Below, one piece after another: positions 58,786-64,000 of a stretch of 64,000 bases of DNA; the stretch's first letter is position 1, and each line of letters begins with the position of its first letter. The translations under genes and the position numbers were made by a program. The DNA is taken from NCBI GenBank assembly GCA_018398805.1, contig JAGFBZ010002561.1, positions 1-64,000 of the forward strand, given 5' to 3'. The notes under the pieces are model-generated. The model did no database searches. It was given only the letters and a program-made list of their open reading frames with translations, and was not told where the DNA came from. Source of the stretch: Hirundichthys speculiger (Eukaryota > Chordata > Actinopteri > Beloniformes > Exocoetidae).

Positions 58786-59134
58786 GTAAACCTGCTTTTG
58801 TTTCGTTCAGATCACAGTCACCCACTTGCTGTTAGTCCTCCCACCTAACTAAACAATCAGACAGAACAACTGGAGAGGTGAACATTAATTAAAAGTGGAA
58901 TAATTGACGATACTTTCCAGCTACCACTTGCAGGTGTTGGAATAAATATGTAGTACAGGTGGTTACGTGACATTTGACGGAAACAAAAAACATGATTGTC
59001 ATGATCTTCACTGTTTTTGCAGTCAGAAATAGTTCATTGTTGAAAATCTGCTCGCATCCAGAGGTGTAGCACAAAAATGGAGGCAGGTGGCCGGTTAAAA
59101 ATCAAACACTGGCTAACACGCTGCGCTTTTATAG
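58786..59134 (+). other. Intron 14 (349 nt)
   Basis: No repeat or motif recognised. It ends CTTTTATAG. Confidence 0.75.
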
Positions 59135-59328
59135 AGGAAGAGAAGTCTGAGGGAGGAGGGGAGCAGGACGTCATGCAGGTCCTCGGGAACATGGTGATGG
59201 CGATGTTGGTCAAATACTGGATCTACATCTGCGGGGGCATGTTCTTCATCGTCACCTTTGAGGGAACCATCGTCATGTACAAGATCATTTACATGATGAT
59301 GTTCGTCTCCTGTGTGGCGCTCTACCAG
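59135..59328 (+). CDS. piezo2: Piezo2 coding exon 15
   Basis: The exon encodes residues 653-717: the acidic EEEKSEGGGEQDVMQVLGN, MVMAMLVKYWIYICGGMFFI, VTFEGTIVMYKIIYMMMF and VSCVALYQ. KYWIY(I/V)CGGMFF.V.FEG and VMYKIIYM are strongly conserved Piezo transmembrane blocks. The acceptor is CGCTTTTATAG|AGGAA and the donor is TACCAG|GTACCG, phase 1 to 0. Its phase supports the one-base correction in exon 14. Confidence 0.95.
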
Positions 59329-59823
59329 GTACCGTATCCAGCAGCTGTTGATACTGATGGAACCTTATTGATCAGATGTCATCGACGTATAAACAGCAGC
59401 ACTTGTTTTTATACAGTCTGCTTTTTATTAAACACTATTTTTCCTTTACTTTTGTCACTTTGAACCTTCTAGTTAACTTCAAATAAAATCAGGATTTTCT
59501 TGTTTAGATGCGCAGACACACACAAGGCTAACTGAAATCACTTAAACTGCAGCTTTTCTGAGACAAATCTTTGAAATTTCCTGACAAATGACACATGCTT
59601 TATTTAGCATTATTCTGAAAGCTTTTATTTTTAGTTAAACTAGTGATGTGGTGTTGCTGTATGTGGATTATAAAAGTTAGCATAACTTAAAAAGGTTTAT
59701 TCCTCAAACTCAGAAGGTCTTCATGCTTTTACACGGTCGTATGTTTTCTGCAGCACAAAATCATAATTCAAAGTGATTTCTTTACAGCCTCCTAGAGCAT
59801 TCATGACATTTATTGTTATCCAG
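59329..59823 (+). other. Intron 15 (495 nt)
   Basis: AT-rich. I see nothing in it beyond splice sites. Confidence 0.75.
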
Positions 59824-59972
59824 GTGCACTATGAGTGGTGGAGAAGGATCCTGAAGTACTTCTGGATGTCGGTGGTGGTGTACACCATGCTGGTCCTCAT
59901 CGTGGTCTACACATTTCAGTTTGAGGGGTCAAAAGATTTCTGGTCAAACACGCTGAGTATAAAATCTGATAG
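59824..59972 (+). CDS. piezo2: Piezo2 coding exon 16
   Basis: The exon encodes residues 718-766: VHYEWWRRILKYFWMSVVVY, then TMLVLIVVYTFQFEGSKDF and WSNTLSIKSD. HYEWWR.ILKYFWM and YTMLVLI..YT(F/Y)QFE are Piezo2 hallmarks, covering a helix-turn and one transmembrane span. The acceptor is TTATCCAG|GTGCA and the donor is TCTGATAG|GTGAGT, phase 0 to 2. Confidence 0.96.
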
Positions 59973-61966
59973 GTGAGTTCTACTGTGGATCGAGTCATGG
60001 TTCTGGTTCTGGTTCTGGGTCCCATACGGGGACGGCTGTATTTCAGAGAGCATCTTAGTTCATCAAAGCATGTGTTCAGCTCGAGCCCTGGGTTTTCATG
60101 GTTCAGTTGTCCTCCAAAAACGTTCGGTGGTCTGATGCCCAGCCTCACCACATTTTCACATGTTCTAAGCCACCGAAACCCTCACTTTGCCAGCTAAGAC
60201 TTTTCTTGAGTAACAAAGTGCTCCAGATGTGCTGAGCAGCCTTCTTTAATCCAGGTCCTGCTGCCCTGGATGTTTTAGATGTTTCCTGCTCCCAACACAC
60301 TTGGCTCAAACTCCTGGGTCACACTTGTGCTGAAGGTGATTCATTCATAGGCGTGTTGTCCCAACTAACACAGTTAATGGAGATGATCAAGCTGAACTAT
60401 GAAAATCACTAACAGGCTTACTGGTGTTTTTATGTTTTCTTTTGAAGCCATGGAAGTATAGTAGTATGATCACACAGGTCCTGTTGTGACTATGAAATTT
60501 AAATACTTGATTTATTGATATCTTAGTATTTTGCTATAAATATTTATATTTGCTTCAACGTTTCTGCTTTGCAAGCAAAAAGGCTGCACATGACATTTAT
60601 GATATTGATCATGAAAAAAAACAACATTTAAAGGAATTTGAAGTAGTACTTTTCAAATATACAGTCAAAACACCTTAAAGTCCCAATACAAAAATATTTT
60701 AAACCTCAATAGAGCAGCAGAAAGAGTATTTTTTGTTTTTTGATGTTGGGGTAGAGCTCTGTAAAGATGATCCAACTGGAGGACCCCCCCCCCCCCCCCA
60801 CCCCCCCCCCCCCCCCCCCCCCGCCCTCTGTCGAAGCCGTATCCCTGCTCATGTGCTCTGTGTCATAGCCAATCTGGCCACATATGCAAGTTAAGTGCTT
60901 CCAGGTTTTTCTCCGCTGAATAAACCAAGTTCTTTGGTTTAAAAAAAAAAAAAAAAAACACCCACAAAGAGAAAAATAAGTCCAGATTCAAATATTCAGT
61001 TTTATCTGAGATACAAAAACATCTACAAGCCGCTCGAGGAGCTCCAAATTAGATTTCACTTTTTGGTCTTGGCTTGGTTTGTTTTGGACTGAGATTCTGC
61101 TTCTCTCGCTCGAAACACGTTGGTTTCATTTGGATGTATTTTGGAGCTTTTAAAAAGTGAATTTCTCTTCTCTGGGGCCATATCTTAGTGTCTGTTACAG
61201 TAAACGTTTTGCAGGATGAAAAATTTCTAAATATGATTGAATTATACTAACAAAATCGAAGATGGTTGGAGAAAAAGTCAAAACTATTGGACTAATGATT
61301 ATTCTTTTACAGAATAGTCTTTGTACTGGTGTCAAGTTATTTATGGTTATTAATATGATTAATTTAAAAACGTCATCCAGGCCATAGCAGATCTCAAAGG
61401 TTTCGTCTTCGATCCAGGAGGCTTCGTCAAATCAAATTCAAACCAACGATCCTCCTGTTGCTCCTGTGGCTCTTTAGAGTCTTTTTGTTTCCTGTAGGTT
61501 CTTTACCTGGTTTGGGTCTTTTTTTTTTTAATTCCTCTCTCCAACCATCTGCCTTCTTTTTCCAAAATGTGCACATTATTGTTCTCAAAAGAGTGTCCTT
61601 CACAATGGTAGTTGAGCTGTGGCTGTTTAAACAGACTGATATAACAGGTCACACAGATTGTATTACTTAACTTTCAGGAAATGAATAGCATTACCTTTAA
61701 AGAAATCATTCTAGGAATCAATCCTCAGGCTGTGTTGTTTTATCAGCAAATGCTACAACGAATACTTACGGGGGGGTCAACTGTTTTAGACGTAAGATCA
61801 TGATCTATTGTAACCATGAACCTCAATGTGATTCATTCCATATAAGTTGTGAAATATCCTTCACTTTTTAACCCGACATGATTTAAAACAGGAAGTGAAA
61901 AAGTTCCTCCCTGGGGAACATCCACATCCCCTGTTTTGAGCTTTCTCAATATTCTTTTCTCGACAG
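59973..61966 (+). other. Intron 16 (about 2.0 kb)
   Basis: Contents include a diverged hAT-related repeat (about 60240-60430), a long C homopolymer (about 60783-60822), an A-run (60940-60958) and otherwise unremarkable AT-rich sequence. Confidence 0.8.
60783..60822. repeat. C homopolymer, about 40 nt
   Basis: About 40 nearly uninterrupted C residues, broken by a single A. The length is likely unreliable in any assembly, and the G-rich complement could fold as a quadruplex. Confidence 0.95.
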
Positions 61967-62140
61967 GTTGGAGGACCTGGGCTTGAAGCAGTTCAGTTTG
62001 CGCGACCTGTTCACCAGGATTTTAATTCCCACCTCTTTCCTGCTGGTGTGCGTTCTCCACATGCACTATTTCCACGACCAGTTTCTGCAGCTCACGGACC
62101 TCCAGGCTGTAGTAGCAAAGGAGGAAAGCACGATTTACAG
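61967..62140 (+). CDS. piezo2: Piezo2 coding exon 17
   Basis: The exon encodes residues 767-824: RLEDLGLKQFSLRDLFTRIL, IPTSFLLVCVLHMHYFHDQF and LQLTDLQAVVAKEESTIY. EDLGLKQF...LFTRI..PTSFLLVC.LH.HYFHD.FL.LTDL is near-identical to vertebrate Piezo2 and contains one transmembrane helix. The acceptor is TTCTCGACAG|GTTGG and the donor is ATTTACAG|GTGAGG, phase 2 to 2. The phase-2 exit allows exons 18 and 19 to be independently included or skipped. Confidence 0.96.
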
Positions 62141-62763
62141 GTGAGGCGCATGCTGTGTCGTTGTTTGCTTTATTTCTCTTCTTATTGAAAAGTTAACTTC
62201 CTTTTTCATTTTCATATTTGCTTTATATGCATTCATTGAGGGGAAGTTGCTTGAAAGCAATAAGAAGTCCTTTGGTGATGCGTGATTCTGTGGAAAAATC
62301 GTAACATTTAAAAGAAACAGCAGGTTCCTGCTGCTCCAGAGTAATAATGCATGTTAAATTTCATTTATCTTTAGCATCAGCCTCTGGTAGTCTGGTCAGC
62401 CATCCTCAGTCTGGTTCCTCTGGATCTGACTCAGAGTCCCAGGATGGCAGTTCCAATGCACGCAGAAGAAACTGATCTGGAAGTTAGTGGATGGCATTAA
62501 CGTCCTATTTCAGAGAACTTTTCTTGAAATGATAATGGGTGTGGCTGGCCAGACTAACCCTCTGGCCAGCACCTGTTATAACCTCTCTGTCCCATCGCAC
62601 GTCTGTCCTCGTCCCGCCGGGTCAGACTGCGTTGCGCCGCATCAGCGTTTCATTGTTTGTTTCGCCGGTGTGGATTTTTCATTTCTCACTGCCGAGTGCT
62701 CGGCCCAGCGTCTTCTCTCTGTGACCTGCTGCCGTCTCTCCTCTGCCACCCTTTGTCTCACAG
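62141..62763 (+). other. Intron 17 (623 nt)
   Basis: No repeat recognised. The last 120 nt are C/T-rich (CTCTCCTCTGCCACCCTTTG) before the CACAG acceptor. Confidence 0.7.
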
Positions 62764-62805
62764 CCACGCTAAAGTCAATGGCCGTGTCTATTTGATCATG
62801 AATAG
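62764..62805 (+). CDS. piezo2: Piezo2 coding exon 18 (42-nt cassette exon)
   Basis: With the split first codon it encodes SHAKVNGRVYLIMN (residues 825-838), nearly identical to the mammalian Piezo2 insert SHAKVNGRVYLIIN. The acceptor is TTTGTCTCACAG|CCACG and the donor is ATGAATAG|GTGGGT. It is 42 nt and phase 2 to 2. The equivalent mammalian exon is alternatively spliced in a tissue-dependent way (sensory neurons versus non-neuronal tissues). Confidence 0.92.
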
Positions 62806-63364
62806 GTGGGTATGTGCTCGCTTTCTGTGGCATCCATCACCATCCCAGTCCACCTCCGAGTCTCCAACTCTCCCTGTTAACTTGTTTTTGGCATAGATGG
62901 TTCTCTACATGTGCAGTTTTTTTTAAATGTTTTACTCCTGGACTTTTTCACCAGACAAGATTAATTTTCTTTTTTCAGGTGTGTTCATTTTTTAAGTTTT
63001 GCTTGTAGCCTTTTCTTGTTGGATTTCTTTTGTTGTTGTTGTTTTTCAGATCTTTCTAAATCCAGTCCTTTTTCAAATGCAGTCCTTCTACTTCTTACAG
63101 ACATCTTGTTTTCAAGCATGTTTGAAACAGCAAGAACTTCTTCTTCTTCTTCTTCTTCTTCCCCTCTAATATCTTCCCAGTGATCCACACCCTGTCTGTA
63201 CCCTGAAAATGACCCTGCCCTGAACAAACTTGTCTGTACCAAACCACTGGATTCCCGTAGCAAGTTTTTGTCCAGTGAATCTATCTAGATAGTTTTTTTT
63301 TTAACATTTAATCTCCTCCTGATTGTTCATCTTAACGTCTGTGTAACTTTATTGTTCTGAGCAG
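62806..63364 (+). other. Intron 18 (559 nt)
   Basis: Contains a (TTC)8-type microsatellite at about 63137-63162 and T-rich tracts. No other feature recognised. Confidence 0.75.
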
Positions 63365-63397
63365 CATCAAAGAAAAAATTTCCACTCAACAGAGCAA
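63365..63397 (+). CDS. piezo2: Piezo2 coding exon 19 (33-nt cassette exon)
   Basis: With the split first codon it encodes SIKEKISTQQS (residues 839-849), aligning with the mammalian SIKKKLPIHQN that directly follows the SHAKVNGRVYLIIN insert. The acceptor is TTCTGAGCAG|CATCA and the donor is CAGAGCAA|GTAAGT. It is 33 nt and phase 2 to 2, so it is skippable like exon 18. It is too short to be seen as an open frame and was found by homology plus splice consensus. Confidence 0.82.
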
Positions 63398-64000
63398 GTA
63401 AGTGTGACCAGTGGATGGCAGAATGCTTGCCTTGATTATGCAGCCGGTTCATGTAGCCAAACCCGAACTTTGTCCGCACTCTGTTGCCTGAGAAGACGTT
63501 AAAAGACTTTACTGCTTCCCTTCAGCTACTGTTTATCTGCTGCAAGGAGAAAATTACTGGCGCATAATAAAGTAGCAGATTGTTTCAAAGAATGCAGAAG
63601 GAATGTGCACTGCCTTCCGATTACAATGCCTGATGAAATGCTGTCCTGTTGTTCGTTGACCAGAGAGGACTGACGAATCCCATCTGAACGTTTGCATCGG
63701 AGCCTTGTGACAATCACCTGGACCATCTGAATGAGTGTGTGTGGTATTCATATACTTAAGAGGACTCGTTTCTTTAGGACCCGAGTTAGTTTCAAAGGGT
63801 TTAAAATAAGTCTCGTATTGTCAAAATTACAGACTAGAGTCATGAGCTGCTGCTGCTCATTTTCTGTTCTGCTCTGAGACGCTCGCAAACAGCTAATTAT
63901 GTGTTACAAATGTTAGAAAGGCCCCGCTTCTGGTCAGTTCTGGGTTTGGTTTCTTACGTTTATGTTTGAAACTTGTCCTTTCGTATTGGCTAAAATACCG
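63398..64000 (+). other. Start of intron 19 (runs off the window)
   Basis: No RLAHPEGSLPD-type exon, the segment expected next in Piezo2, is present before the window ends. No repeat recognised. Confidence 0.7.

Larger units (their letters stand above)
8291..63397 (+). other. piezo2: piezo2-type mechanosensitive channel gene, 5' portion (19 coding exons; continues beyond window)
   Basis: Piezo proteins are very large trimeric plasma-membrane cation channels opened by membrane tension. Piezo2 is the main transducer of gentle touch and proprioception in vertebrates. The exons join with consistent phases into about 850 residues that follow vertebrate Piezo2 from the initiator methionine through the first several four-helix transmembrane units. 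They end in the linker that carries the alternatively spliced SHAKVNGRVYLI-type insert. The extracellular cap and pore would lie far beyond the right edge. The first nine introns total most of the 55 kb. Three exons carry one-base frame disruptions (42551, 54430, 58717-58722). Teleosts usually have more than one piezo2 gene, and the paralogue cannot be fixed from this window alone. Piezo1 is a poorer match at the N-terminus, the GADAGNGIRVF segment and the linker exons. Confidence 0.95.

Noticed and set aside
1..64000. CRISPR arrays, prophage, operon or other microbial system
   Set aside because: Spliced exons, repeat content and composition show a vertebrate chromosome. No regularly spaced repeats or bacterial gene organisation occur.

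Overview
This is a vertebrate nuclear genomic window, most likely from a spiny-rayed teleost fish. Long AT-rich introns contain GT-AG-spliced coding exons, many interspersed repeats of types familiar from fish genomes, and microsatellites. There are no bacterial-style operons, CRISPR arrays or recognisable standalone RNA genes.

The only gene I can support is the 5' part of a plus-strand piezo2-type mechanosensitive channel gene. The start codon is at 8291. Nineteen coding exons follow, up to 63397, and the gene continues past the right edge. They encode about 850 residues, roughly the first 30 percent of a Piezo2 protein (about 2,800 residues): the N-terminal transmembrane units of the peripheral blade and their acidic cytoplasmic linkers. 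Assignment to Piezo2 rather than Piezo1 rests on the N-terminus (MASETVCGLIF), on GADAGNGIRVFIPDIGMF, DLYSTPQYK and MKQSYICALIAMM, and on two small cassette exons. I cannot decide which teleost piezo2 duplicate this is.

Three exons (7, 11 and 14) each need a one-base correction to stay in the frame set by their neighbours' splice phases: one missing base in exon 7, and one extra base in each of exons 11 and 14. Each uncorrected frame reaches a TGA within its exon. All splice sites and the rest of the coding sequence look intact. I therefore favour assembly indels, but a recently disabled paralogue is possible.

Layout: 1-7500 is intergenic with transposon remnants (a 422-bp hAT-type MITE with a perfect 8-bp target duplication; a pogo/Tigger-like element). 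About 7560-8290 is the GC-rich promoter/5' leader. 8355-63364 is exons separated by introns of 0.3-9 kb, and 63398-64000 is the start of the next intron. The introns hold a second copy of the hAT-type MITE, two copies of a 1.1-kb hAT-like element, LINE remnants with reverse-transcriptase signatures, a tRNA-derived SINE with a long target duplication, a strongly G-rich repeat-like block, a C homopolymer and a perfect 19-bp hairpin.

I found no new multi-gene system. The observations most worth checking are the three indels, the conserved cassette-exon architecture, the intronic hairpin, and the transposon pairs whose insertions can be read to the base.
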